Of a DNA stretch of 64,000 nt, positions 44,423 through 52,626 are shown piece by piece. Location: contig NZ_BCTK01000006.1 in assembly GCF_001571245.1 (NCBI RefSeq), forward strand, positions 310,001 to 374,000, read 5' to 3'. A program made the position numbers and the translations under genes. This DNA is from Achromobacter piechaudii NBRC 102461 (GTDB lineage: Bacteria; Pseudomonadota; Gammaproteobacteria; Burkholderiales; Burkholderiaceae_B). The first letter of the stretch is position 1, and each line of letters starts with the position of its first letter. A model generated the notes under the pieces. The model saw only the letters and a list, made by a program, of their open reading frames with translations, was not told the origin of the DNA and searched no databases.

Positions 44423-45283
44423 ATGAGCAAGAGCTGGAAGATGTTTGCAAGTGCGGTGGGCGCGGTGGCGATCATGGCGGGCGCGCAGGCCGCCGATCCA
44501 CCCCCCGATATCAAGCTGATGCAGCTGTCCGTGGGCAAGATCGAACTGGACAAGGGCTTCATGACCGCCATGGTCGATGTGGGCACCAAGATCAAGATTC
44601 CCGTGCCGGCCTACGTGATCCAGCATCCGCGCGGACTGGTCCTGTTCGACACCGGTATGAACCAGGCCACCGCCGACGGCAACTGCGCCAACTACTGGGG
44701 TCAGGGCCTGTGCGGCGCGTTCAATTCGATCCAGGGCCGCGACGAAGTCGTCGACCGCCAGCTGAAAGCCGCCGGCTTTGACGTCAGCGACGTGAAGTAC
44801 GTGGTGTATTCGCACTTCCACCTGGACCACGCCGGCAACATCAAGATGTTCCCCAAGGCCAAGCACGTCGTGCAGAAGGCCGAATTGCGCGCCGCCTGGT
44901 GGCCCGAAAAATTCCAGCGCGCCGCCTATGTCATGAAAGACTTCGACACCACGCGCGACTACGACTTCATCCAGGTCGATGGCGACTTCGACCTCTTCGG
45001 CGACGGCACCATCGTGCTGCTGGACACCAAGGGCCACACGCAGGGCCACCAGTCCTTGCAGGTCAAGCTGAAGAACACCGGCACGGTGCTGCTTGCGGCT
45101 GACGCCATCTACACCGGCGAAAACGAGGCAGGCGTGATCCCGGGCATCACCTGGAACACGGCGGCGTCCATGCAGTCCATCGACCGGCTCAAGCAGATCC
45201 GCGATGCGCGCCAGGGCCAGCTCTGGTACAGCCACGACGCCGAGCAGCACGCGCAGAACGCCAAGACCAAGGTCTTCGACTGA
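44423..45283 (+). CDS. Exported metallo-beta-lactamase-fold lactonase (N-acyl homoserine lactonase family)
   Basis: A 286-residue protein with a signal peptide (MSKSWKMFASAVGAVAIMAG, cleavage near AQAAD). The metal motif HxHxDH is present as SHFHLDHAG, with later ligands in GHTQGH and LLAADA. This family opens acyl-homoserine lactones and other lactones. An export signal differs from cytoplasmic AiiA-type enzymes and suggests periplasmic quorum quenching or lactone breakdown. Acyl-HSL activity is not proven. GAGGAGA sits 9 bases before the ATG. The Gld-type ABC operon starts 71 bp downstream. Confidence 0.85.
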   Translation: MSKSWKMFASAVGAVAIMAGAQAADPPPDIKLMQLSVGKIELDKGFMTAMVDVGTKIKIPVPAYVIQHPRGLVLFDTGMNQATADGNCANYWGQGLCGAFNSIQGRDEVVDRQLKAAGFDVSDVKYVVYSHFHLDHAGNIKMFPKAKHVVQKAELRAAWWPEKFQRAAYVMKDFDTTRDYDFIQVDGDFDLFGDGTIVLLDTKGHTQGHQSLQVKLKNTGTVLLAADAIYTGENEAGVIPGITWNTAASMQSIDRLKQIRDARQGQLWYSHDAEQHAQNAKTKVFD

Positions 45284-45353
45284 GGCCCGGCGCGCGCCGT
45301 CACCGATGCACTGACCACGTACCGACCAACGCAAGTCCGACCCAAGGCGTCCC

Positions 45354-46316
45354 ATGCAGCCGGCTGTTGCTTTGCACGAGGTCTGCAAGTCGTTCGGACC
45401 CCGTCAGGTCCTGCATTCCCTCAGCCTGTCCGTGGCGCCGGGGGAAATCGTGGGCCTGTTGGGGCCGAACGGCAGCGGCAAGACCACCACCCTGCGATTG
45501 ATGGCCGGGTTCTACACACCCGACAGCGGCCGCGTCACGGTGCGCGGGCAGGAACCCGCGCCGGGCCGGGGCAATGCCGACATCGGCTACCTGCCTGAAC
45601 GCGCGCCGCTGTACGACGCGCTGACGGTCATGCAGTACCTGCAATTTGGCGCGGGCGTGAAAGTGCCTGGCGGGGCGCGCGCGCGTCGCCAGGCCATCGA
45701 GCGCGCCATCGACGGTTTCGATCTGCAAGCCGTGGCCGGCAGCGCGATCGGCCGCTTGTCCAAGGGTCAGCGCCAACGCGTGGGCCTGGCGCAAGCCGTG
45801 CTCAACGACCCGCCCGTGCTGTTGCTGGACGAAGCCACCAACGGCCTGGATCCGCTACAGATCATCGAAGCGCGCGCCATGATCCGTCGCTGCGCCGAAG
45901 GCCGCGCGGTGGTGTTCAGCAGCCATCTGATGCAGGAGGTGGAGGCGCTGTGTACTCGCATCGCCATCCTGCAACAGGGACGGCTGATCGAAGACGCCGC
46001 GTTGGGGCAGGCGCAGGCCGCGCTGCAATTGCAACTTGCCTTGCCCACGGCCCATCACGCCGCGTTGCGCGCGGCGCTGCTGGCGTGCCCGGAGGTACGA
46101 GGCGTGGACGCCATTGCGCAGGATGGCGCATCCAGCAAGTGGCGCATCAGCTGGAATGCAGAGGGCGCGCCCGACGCTGCCGTGTGCGACCGCGTGCTGC
46201 GCATCGTGTTGGCGCATGCGCAGGTGCGCGCCGTGCTGTCGCTGCATGACGCGGTGGAAGCGCGATTGCTGGCCGCGCTGGCTCCGAACGATCCCGTGAT
46301 GCGGAGGCGGGCATGA
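45354..46316 (+). CDS. ABC transporter ATP-binding protein (GldA/CcmA-like)
   Basis: A 320-residue ATPase. Walker A is GPNGSGKTT (about 37-45), the signature is LSKGQRQRVGLAQAV (variant of LSGGQ), Walker B is PVLLLDEATNGLD, and the H-loop is SSHLMQEVEALC. A C-terminal extension of about 90 residues follows the ATPase core. It powers the ABC-2 permease encoded next, whose start overlaps its stop by 4 bp. Homologues (GldA) work with GldF and GldG; in Bacteroidetes they are needed for gliding, and in proteobacteria their role is unclear. Confidence 0.92.
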   Translation: MQPAVALHEVCKSFGPRQVLHSLSLSVAPGEIVGLLGPNGSGKTTTLRLMAGFYTPDSGRVTVRGQEPAPGRGNADIGYLPERAPLYDALTVMQYLQFGAGVKVPGGARARRQAIERAIDGFDLQAVAGSAIGRLSKGQRQRVGLAQAVLNDPPVLLLDEATNGLDPLQIIEARAMIRRCAEGRAVVFSSHLMQEVEALCTRIAILQQGRLIEDAALGQAQAALQLQLALPTAHHAALRAALLACPEVRGVDAIAQDGASSKWRISWNAEGAPDAAVCDRVLRIVLAHAQVRAVLSLHDAVEARLLAALAPNDPVMRRRA

Positions 46317-47026
46317 AGGGCTTTCTGGCCTTGTACCGAAAAGAATTGCGGACCGACTTCGGCTCGCCGGTCGCGCTGGTGGTGGTCGCCGTGTTCTGGG
46401 CGCTGTCGGGTTATCTGTTCAGCTTCAACCTGTTCTTCGTCAGCACCGGGCAGATGGTGACCGCGTTTCACAACATGACGATTCTGTTGATCCTGGTGAT
46501 GCCGCTGGTCAGCATGCGCGCGTTTGCCGAAGAGGCGCGCCAAGGCACGCTGGAACTGCTCTTGACCTTGCCGTTGTCCGACGCCACGCTGGTCGCCGCC
46601 AAATACGCGGCCGGCCTGACCGTGCTGGCCCTGATGCTGGCGGGCACGACCGCCGCCGTGCTGCCGCTGGCCTGGTACGGGCAACCCGACTACGGACCCA
46701 TCGCGGGCGGCTACATCGGCGTGTTCCTGTACGGCGCGCTGTTCCTGGCCATCGGCATCGCCGTGTCCAGCGCCTGCACCAATCAGATCGTCGCGGCCAG
46801 CGCCACCTGGGGCATCCTGGTGCTGCTGTGGTTCATCGACTACCCGGCCGCGCTGGACGCGTTTCCCGCCTTGTCGCCGTTCTTCCAGGCGCTGTCGCTG
46901 TCTGCGCAGCACGTGGACTTCATACGCGGCGTGCTGCCAGGGCCCGCCACCGTCATGCTTGCCAGCGTGGCCGTGCTGGCGCTGATGGTGGCGGCCGTCA
47001 ACCTCAAGCGCTGGAGGCTGCGATGA
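46313..47026 (+). CDS. ABC-2 type permease (GldF-like)
   Basis: A 237-residue inner-membrane protein with six hydrophobic segments. It begins MKGFLALYRKELRTDFGSPV, a typical ABC-2 amphipathic start, and has the conserved MRAFAEEARQGTLELLLTLP loop after helix 2. It pairs with the ATPase upstream. Starts and stops overlap by 4 bp on both sides, so the ATPase, permease and GldG-like protein are translationally coupled. Confidence 0.92.
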   Translation: MKGFLALYRKELRTDFGSPVALVVVAVFWALSGYLFSFNLFFVSTGQMVTAFHNMTILLILVMPLVSMRAFAEEARQGTLELLLTLPLSDATLVAAKYAAGLTVLALMLAGTTAAVLPLAWYGQPDYGPIAGGYIGVFLYGALFLAIGIAVSSACTNQIVAASATWGILVLLWFIDYPAALDAFPALSPFFQALSLSAQHVDFIRGVLPGPATVMLASVAVLALMVAAVNLKRWRLR

Positions 47027-48396
47027 ACCGGGCGCGTGTCGGCAAACGCATGGCGCTATGGCTGCCCGTGCTGGCGGTGGCCGCGCTGTTGCTGGCGCTG
47101 AACCTGTGGGCCTCGCGCCACCTGGGCCGGCTGGACCTGACGGCGCAGCGGCTCTACAGCCTGTCGCCCGAAAGCCTGGAAGTTGCCCGGCAGATCAAGC
47201 AGCCGGTGGACGTGACCTGGTTCTACGACCTGCGCAACAAAAGCATGGTGGATGCGCTGGAGCTGCTGCGCCAGTACGAGCACGCCAATCCGCTGATCCG
47301 GGTGCGTGGGGTGGACCCCGCGCTGCGGCCCGCCGAGGCGCGTGAAGCCGGCATCCAGTTTGCAGGCAGCGCGGTGCTGGCCGCCGACGCCCGCCGGATG
47401 ACGATCAATGGCGGCACCGAAACCGACTTCACCAATGCGCTGATCCGCATCAGCCAGCGCGGCGCGCAGACGGTGTGCTTCACGCAAGGGCATCGCGAAG
47501 CCATGCTGGACAGCCTGACCTCGCTGGACGATCTGGAAGATCACGGCGACGACGAAAATCTGGTTGCGCGCGTCGAAGTCCACGAGCAGCACGGCCTGGC
47601 GATGGCGCGCAACGCTTTGCAGACCTTGGGGTTTGCGACGCGCGCGGTGAATGCGGGCGGCCTGGCGCAAGCCTTGCCGGCCTGCGCCGTCGTCGTGGCG
47701 GCCGGGCCGCGCACGGCGTTCGGCAACGATGACGCCGACGCGCTGCGACGCTGGACCGCCAGTGGCGGCAAGACCCTGTTGCTGTTGGAGCCCGACACGC
47801 CCCACGGCCTGGCCGCGCTGCTGGCCGATTTCGGCATCGCGCGGCCGATGGGCGCGTTGATGGACCCCGGCAGCCATTACCGCAACGATCCCGGCAGCCC
47901 CGCCGTCAGCGACTACACGCGCCACAAGATGACGCGCGGCCTGCCTCTGAGCTTCTTCCCCGGCGCGGCCGGCCTGGAACCCGCGGGCGAGGGCTTGCCC
48001 CAAGGCGTGACGGTCACGCCGCTGGCGCAAACTTCTGCTCAGGCGCATCTGCCTGGGCAGGCCCCGGGACGCTACACCTTGATGGCGCTGGCCACGCGCA
48101 ACGCCCAGGCATCCAGCGCGGACGGGTCGGCGCGGCCCACGCTGCTGGTCGCGGGCGACAGCGACTTCGCCACCAACCGCCATTTCGCCACGCTGGGCAA
48201 CGGCGCGCTGTTCACCAGCGCCGTCACGCTGCTGGCGGGCGAAGATGCCTTGCTGACGATCCGCCCGCGCAATTACGAGAACCGCCGGGTCGAACTCACC
48301 AATCGTCAGATGCGCACCGTGTTCTGGACCAGCACCGTCGCCTTGCCGCTGCTGGCGCTGATGACGGGCCTGCTGCTGTGGTGGAGGCGGCGTTGA
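47023..48396 (+). CDS. GldG-family ABC-associated membrane protein
   Basis: A 457-residue protein with an N-terminal membrane anchor (about 12-32), a large extracytoplasmic domain of the ABC-type uncharacterised (GldG/Gldg) type (about 35-430), and a C-terminal membrane helix (about 434-455) ending in WWRRR. The start of the domain, DLTAQRLYSLSPES, matches family members. The ATG at 47023 overlaps the permease stop codon. In Bacteroidetes the GldG partner contacts the gliding motor, but a general scaffold or binding role is all that can be inferred here. Confidence 0.87.
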   Translation: MNRARVGKRMALWLPVLAVAALLLALNLWASRHLGRLDLTAQRLYSLSPESLEVARQIKQPVDVTWFYDLRNKSMVDALELLRQYEHANPLIRVRGVDPALRPAEAREAGIQFAGSAVLAADARRMTINGGTETDFTNALIRISQRGAQTVCFTQGHREAMLDSLTSLDDLEDHGDDENLVARVEVHEQHGLAMARNALQTLGFATRAVNAGGLAQALPACAVVVAAGPRTAFGNDDADALRRWTASGGKTLLLLEPDTPHGLAALLADFGIARPMGALMDPGSHYRNDPGSPAVSDYTRHKMTRGLPLSFFPGAAGLEPAGEGLPQGVTVTPLAQTSAQAHLPGQAPGRYTLMALATRNAQASSADGSARPTLLVAGDSDFATNRHFATLGNGALFTSAVTLLAGEDALLTIRPRNYENRRVELTNRQMRTVFWTSTVALPLLALMTGLLLWWRRR

Positions 48397-49016
48397 ACCT
48401 CGCTCGCCGTCGTCGGCCGCTTGCATTGGCTTGGCCACTATTGCTGGCCGCAGGTCTTGCGCTGTCGGCCTGGCAATGGCGCGAGGCGATGGAGTCGCCT
48501 GGCGCGCAAGCCGGCCACAGCCATCTGCACGACGACACAGGCAAGCCCGCCCGGTTGTACGCCTGGAATGCGGCCAACGCCGCGCGCATCACGCTGTCCA
48601 CGCCCACGGCGACTTCCATGCACGCGCGCGCCGGCCAGGGCTGGACCACGACGTCCGGCGACGCGGCGTCGAACTTTGATGCGGACGACTTCCTCTCCTT
48701 GTTCTCGCAAGCGCGCAGCGATCGCGTCCTGGTCCCGCATCCGGGCGAATCGTATGGCCTGAACCCGCCCGCGCTGCGCATCGCCATCGACGATGCGCGA
48801 GGGGTTGCGCTGGCCCGGATGGACGTCGGCGCGCTGACGCCGGATGGACTAGGCCGTTACGTGCAATTGCCGGATGAACGCGAGCTGCGCATCATCCCCG
48901 ATTACCAGACGCGCGCGCCGATGGCCGCGATGATTCAGGTAAACCCGAATGCGGGCGGCGCCACCTCCACGGCCACTCTATCGCTTGTGAAACCCGGCTT
49001 GCGCAAAGATAAATAG
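48393..49016 (+). CDS. DUF4340-like membrane-anchored protein of the Gld-type operon
   Basis: A 207-residue protein with one N-terminal membrane helix (about 10-28) and a soluble domain (AARITLSTPTA, DDFLSLFSQARSDRVL, MDVGALTPDGLGRYVQLPDE) that resembles the DUF4340 domains found after GldG genes. Family assignment is tentative. The TTG at 48393 is chosen because GGAGG is 6 bases upstream and TTGA overlaps the previous stop in the same pattern as the other gene pairs; a GTG at 48378 is possible. It is the last gene of the operon. Confidence 0.7.
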   Translation: MNLARRRRPLALAWPLLLAAGLALSAWQWREAMESPGAQAGHSHLHDDTGKPARLYAWNAANAARITLSTPTATSMHARAGQGWTTTSGDAASNFDADDFLSLFSQARSDRVLVPHPGESYGLNPPALRIAIDDARGVALARMDVGALTPDGLGRYVQLPDERELRIIPDYQTRAPMAAMIQVNPNAGGATSTATLSLVKPGLRKDK

Positions 49017-49218
49017 GCGCTGAAAAGGGGCATCCCTATACTTCGATTCCACATCGGATAAGTACGAAAAGTGGCTTCGTGCCAGTGATCGGACCCGTCC
49101 ATATAAGCGCCTGCCGTCCTGCTCCGATTCGCGTTGGAGCAGGGTTCGGCAAGGTTCATAACGAGACAAGGGCGCGCCCTGCGCGTGCCCCGGGCTGACA
49201 GCCCGCGCCGCCTTGCCG

Positions 49219-49248
49219 GCGATGCACGTTGCCGCGGCAACGCATCGC
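49219..49248 (+). promoter_or_regulatory. Leader hairpin upstream of the Liv-type operon
   Basis: GCGATGC-AC-GTTGCCG meets CGGCAAC-GCATCGC: an unbroken 7-bp inner stem with no loop (a DNA palindrome or cruciform core) and a second 7-bp stem beyond a 2-base bulge. It ends 37 bp before the proposed start of the permease gene. It could be an operator, an RNA control element or an mRNA stabiliser. Confidence 0.45.
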
Positions 49249-49284
49249 AGACGGGCAGGTGTTCAGCGTATTGGGAGAAGACGC

Positions 49285-50190
49285 TTGACCTTGGATCTAC
49301 TGCCTCTCGCCTTGGTGGACGGCGTGGCATACGCCAGTCTGCTGTTCCTGGTGTCGATGGGGTTAACCCTGGTGTTCGGCGTGATGGGCATCTTGAATGT
49401 GGCCCATGGCGCGTTCTACGCCTTCGGTGGTTACGCCGCCGCCAGCCTCGTCATGTTCCTGGCGCCCAAAACAGATTCCCCATTCCTGCTGTTCGCCTCC
49501 TTGTTCGTGGCCGCCATCGCCATCGGCCTGGTGCTGGGCAGCATCATGGAATTCGTGCTGATCCGCCGCGCGCAGAACTACGACCCCATCCTGAAACTGC
49601 TCATCACCTTTGGCGGCTTCCTGATGCTGGAAGACATCCAGCGCATGCTGTGGGGCGCGCAGCCCTATAGCGCCAGCGAAGTCGTGAACCGGCTGGGCAA
49701 TATCGAAATCGGCGACATCACCTACACCACGTATCAGTTGGTAGTGGTGCCGGTGACGGCCGTGCTGGCCTACGTATGCCTGGAATTTTTCCTGCGCCAC
49801 ACGAAGCTGGGCAAGCAGACGGTAGCCACCACGCACAACCGCGAAGTGGCCACATCGCTGGGCATCAACGCCAAGAAGATCGGCTACGTCACCTTCGTGA
49901 TCGCCACCATCCTGGGCGCGCTGGGCGGGGCCCTGGCCGCGCCCACCACGTCGCTGGTGCCCGGCGCGGGCACCGACATGACGGTGCTGTCGTTCGCCGT
50001 GGTCGCCACCGCAGGGCTGGGGCAGATTACCGGCGCGCTGATCGCCGCGCTCTTGATCGGCATCATCCGCGCCATCGCCGTGTACGCCGCGCCCGAACTG
50101 GAAGTGGCGGTGCCGTACATCATCATGGTGCTGGTGCTGATCATCCGGCCGCATGGCTTGTTCACCGTCGCCCAAGCCCGGAGGATCTGA
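49285..50190 (+). CDS. Branched-chain amino acid-type ABC permease (LivH-like)
   Basis: A 301-residue permease with about eight membrane helices. It has the LivH signature GILNVAHGAFYAFGGYAA and EFVLIRRAQNYDP, and the ABC contact loop region ATSLGINAKKIGYVTF. I chose the TTG at 49285 because GGGAGAAG lies 4 bases upstream and the first helix then begins properly; an in-frame upstream ATG at 49213 would add 24 arginine-rich residues. First gene of an eight-gene operon running to 57364. Confidence 0.88.
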   Translation: MTLDLLPLALVDGVAYASLLFLVSMGLTLVFGVMGILNVAHGAFYAFGGYAAASLVMFLAPKTDSPFLLFASLFVAAIAIGLVLGSIMEFVLIRRAQNYDPILKLLITFGGFLMLEDIQRMLWGAQPYSASEVVNRLGNIEIGDITYTTYQLVVVPVTAVLAYVCLEFFLRHTKLGKQTVATTHNREVATSLGINAKKIGYVTFVIATILGALGGALAAPTTSLVPGAGTDMTVLSFAVVATAGLGQITGALIAALLIGIIRAIAVYAAPELEVAVPYIIMVLVLIIRPHGLFTVAQARRI

Positions 50191-51206
50191 TGAAAGTCGT
50201 CGTACTCAGCCTCGTGGCCGCGCTGGCCACGCTATGTCTTGGCTATACCTTGTCGTGGACCATCACGCCGATCGTCATCGGGCTGACCTACGCCATCGCG
50301 GCGCTGGGCGTCTCGGTGATGGCGCGCGCCGGCCAGATCTCGTTCGGCCACGCCATGTATTCCTGCATCTCGGCCTACACCGTCGCCTTCCTGGCGCGCG
50401 CCATGCCCGGCACGGATGCGCTGGTGCTGATCCTGGCGGGCGTTGCCGCCAGCTTCCTGGCCGCCATCGTGATCGGTCTGTTCGTCGTGCGCTATCGCGG
50501 CATCTTCTTCGGCATGCTGAACCTGGCGTTGAGCATGGTGCTGTTCGCGCTGCTGGGCAAGCTCTACACCTTGACGGGCGGCTCGGACGGCATGCGCATC
50601 GTGCGTCCGGCGATGGCCGGCGTCTTGATGGAGCGCGAATCTTTCGAGCGCGCCTTGCTGGTGCTGACGCTGGTGTTGTCGATGGTGCTGGCCTGGTGGG
50701 TGCAGCGCTACTTCCGTTCGGGCAGCGGCCAAGCCCTGTCCGCCATCAAGACGAACGAAACGCGTATCGAATACCTGGGGTTCTCCGCCTACTTCATCAT
50801 GTGGAAGGGCTATCTGCTGTCGGCGGTGGTCGTGGGCTTTTCGGGTGCGATCCTGGCCTTGATGCAGGGTTTGGTCACCCCCGAAATCGGCTCGTGGCTG
50901 CGCTCGGGTGAATTCGTGTTCATCACCATTCTGGGCGGCGCGGGCCATGCGGCCGGGGCCTTCCTGGGCGCGGTGGGCTTTGAAACCGTGAAGCTGGTGT
51001 CGGCGGCGTACTTCCCCGGCCTGTGGCAGTTCCTGCTGGGCCTGACGCTGATCCTCGTGATCTTCATGTTCCCCACGGGCTTTGTCGGCCAGATCATGAA
51101 GCGCGTGGCCACGCGCAAGCGTGACGAGGCGCGTGCCCGGGCGCGCGCCAACGCCAGCGTGCAGTCGCGCGTCCAAGCCCATGCGCAAGCACCGGTCAGG
51201 AATTGA
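50190..51206 (+). CDS. Branched-chain amino acid-type ABC permease (LivM-like)
   Basis: A 338-residue permease with about nine hydrophobic helices, carrying the family motif ARAGQISFGHAMYSCISAY and RYRGIFFGMLNLALSMVL. Its ATG overlaps the LivH-like stop codon by one base (TGATG). The C-terminal 25 residues are an Arg/Ala-rich extension (RARARANASVQSRV). It forms the membrane pore with LivH. The substrate is inferred not to be a branched-chain amino acid, given the dehydrogenases in the same operon. Confidence 0.9.
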   Translation: MKVVVLSLVAALATLCLGYTLSWTITPIVIGLTYAIAALGVSVMARAGQISFGHAMYSCISAYTVAFLARAMPGTDALVLILAGVAASFLAAIVIGLFVVRYRGIFFGMLNLALSMVLFALLGKLYTLTGGSDGMRIVRPAMAGVLMERESFERALLVLTLVLSMVLAWWVQRYFRSGSGQALSAIKTNETRIEYLGFSAYFIMWKGYLLSAVVVGFSGAILALMQGLVTPEIGSWLRSGEFVFITILGGAGHAAGAFLGAVGFETVKLVSAAYFPGLWQFLLGLTLILVIFMFPTGFVGQIMKRVATRKRDEARARARANASVQSRVQAHAQAPVRN

Positions 51207-51208
51207 AG

Positions 51209-51949
51209 ATGAAACCGCTTATCCAAACGAAAGACCTCTACCTGGCCTTCGGCGGCGTGATCGCGGCCGACAACATCAACTTCGAACTGCACGAAGGCGA
51301 ACGGCTGGCCGTGATCGGCCAGAACGGCGCGGGCAAGACCACCTTCATCAACATCTGCACGGGCTACCTTGCGCCGTCCAAGGGCCGCGTGTTCTTCGAC
51401 GGGCGCGACGTCACGGCGATGGCGCCGCGCAAGATCGTGCGGCTGGGACTGGGCCGCTCGTTTCAGTTGCCGCAGCTGTTCACCGAACACACCGTGCGCC
51501 AATGCGTGCAGATCGCCGCCGCGCGCCGCAACAAGGAACTGAGCTGGTTCCGTTCGCTGGAAAGCACCATCGACGACAAGGAAGTGGACGCCACGCTGGA
51601 CCTGGTGGGCCTTTTGCCCGAGGCCGATGAGGCGTCCATCGAATTGCCCGAGGGCAAGCGCAAGCTGCTGGACGTGGCGATGGCGCTAGCGCTGCGCCCC
51701 AAGCTGCTGATCATGGACGAGCCCACCAGCGGCGTGGCGTCCGAAGACAAATTCGCCTTGATGGAAACCGTGATGCATGCGCTGGATGAACGCCGCGTGA
51801 CCAGCTGGTTCGTCGAGCACGACGTGGACATCGTGTCGCGCTACGCCACGCGCGTGGCGGCCTGGATTGCGGGCAAGGTGGCCGCCGACGGCACGCCGGA
51901 CGAAGTCTTGAACAACCCGCAGATCAAAAGCGAAGTGCTGGGGGCCTGA
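51209..51949 (+). CDS. LivG-like ABC ATPase with a variant signature motif
   Basis: A 246-residue ATPase. Walker A is GQNGAGKTT, Q-loop is LGRSFQLPQLF, Walker B is LLIMDEPTSGV and the H-loop is FVEHDVDIVS. The signature reads ELPEGKRKLLDVAMAL rather than LSxGQ, so the usual serine and glutamine are replaced. This may be an asymmetric ATPase that pairs with the canonical LivF-like partner encoded next. The ATG at 51209 follows AGG by 8 bases; a TTG at 51203 overlaps the previous stop. Confidence 0.88.
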   Translation: MKPLIQTKDLYLAFGGVIAADNINFELHEGERLAVIGQNGAGKTTFINICTGYLAPSKGRVFFDGRDVTAMAPRKIVRLGLGRSFQLPQLFTEHTVRQCVQIAAARRNKELSWFRSLESTIDDKEVDATLDLVGLLPEADEASIELPEGKRKLLDVAMALALRPKLLIMDEPTSGVASEDKFALMETVMHALDERRVTSWFVEHDVDIVSRYATRVAAWIAGKVAADGTPDEVLNNPQIKSEVLGA

Positions 51950-51952
51950 ACC

Positions 51953-52609
51953 ATGTTGAACCTATCGGCCATCAATGTCGACCTGGCGGGCAATCGCATC
52001 CTGCGCGATGTCAACGCCAGCTTCGAATCCTCCAAGACCATCGGCATCGTGGGGCGCAACGGCGCGGGCAAGACCACCTTGCTGCGCACCATCATGGGCC
52101 TGACCAAGATCAAGTCCGGCAAGATCGCGTTCGATGGCGCGGACCTGACCGCCATGCCCGGCCACAAGCGCGCCGCGCTGAAAGTGGGCTATGCGCCGGA
52201 AGACCGCGTGATATTTCCCACCATGACCGTGGCGGAAAACCTCAACCTGCCATGCGAAGTGCAAGGGCAGTCCAAGAGCGATATCGCCGCCCGCATCCAG
52301 ACCGTGCTGAAGGTGGTGCCGCAGCTGGAACCGATGCTTGGCCGCTCGGGCTCGGCGCTCTCGGGCGGGCAGGGCAAGATGGTGGCGCTGGCGCGCGCCA
52401 TCATGGTCGGCACGCGGCTCTTGATGCTGGACGAACCGTTCCAGGGCCTGGCCCCGAAGCTTGCGCGCGACTACACCGAGGCGCTGGGCCGCCTGAAGGA
52501 ATTGCAGCCTGACCTGTGCGTGGTCATCACCGAGTCGAACGTGAAGCTGCTGGGCGACATCCCTGACCAGATCTGGACGATCGAGCGCGGCTCGATCACC
52601 TTGAATTGA
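51953..52609 (+). CDS. LivF-like ABC ATPase
   Basis: A 218-residue ATPase with Walker A GRNGAGKTT, signature LSGGQGKMVALARAI and Walker B LLMLDEPFQGLAP. It is short but complete for LivF. It follows LivG by 3 bp. With LivH, LivM, LivG and the binding protein encoded at 56060 it makes a full ABC importer. Confidence 0.9.
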   Translation: MLNLSAINVDLAGNRILRDVNASFESSKTIGIVGRNGAGKTTLLRTIMGLTKIKSGKIAFDGADLTAMPGHKRAALKVGYAPEDRVIFPTMTVAENLNLPCEVQGQSKSDIAARIQTVLKVVPQLEPMLGRSGSALSGGQGKMVALARAIMVGTRLLMLDEPFQGLAPKLARDYTEALGRLKELQPDLCVVITESNVKLLGDIPDQIWTIERGSITLN

Positions 52610-52626
52610 ACTCCCGGAGACATTGC

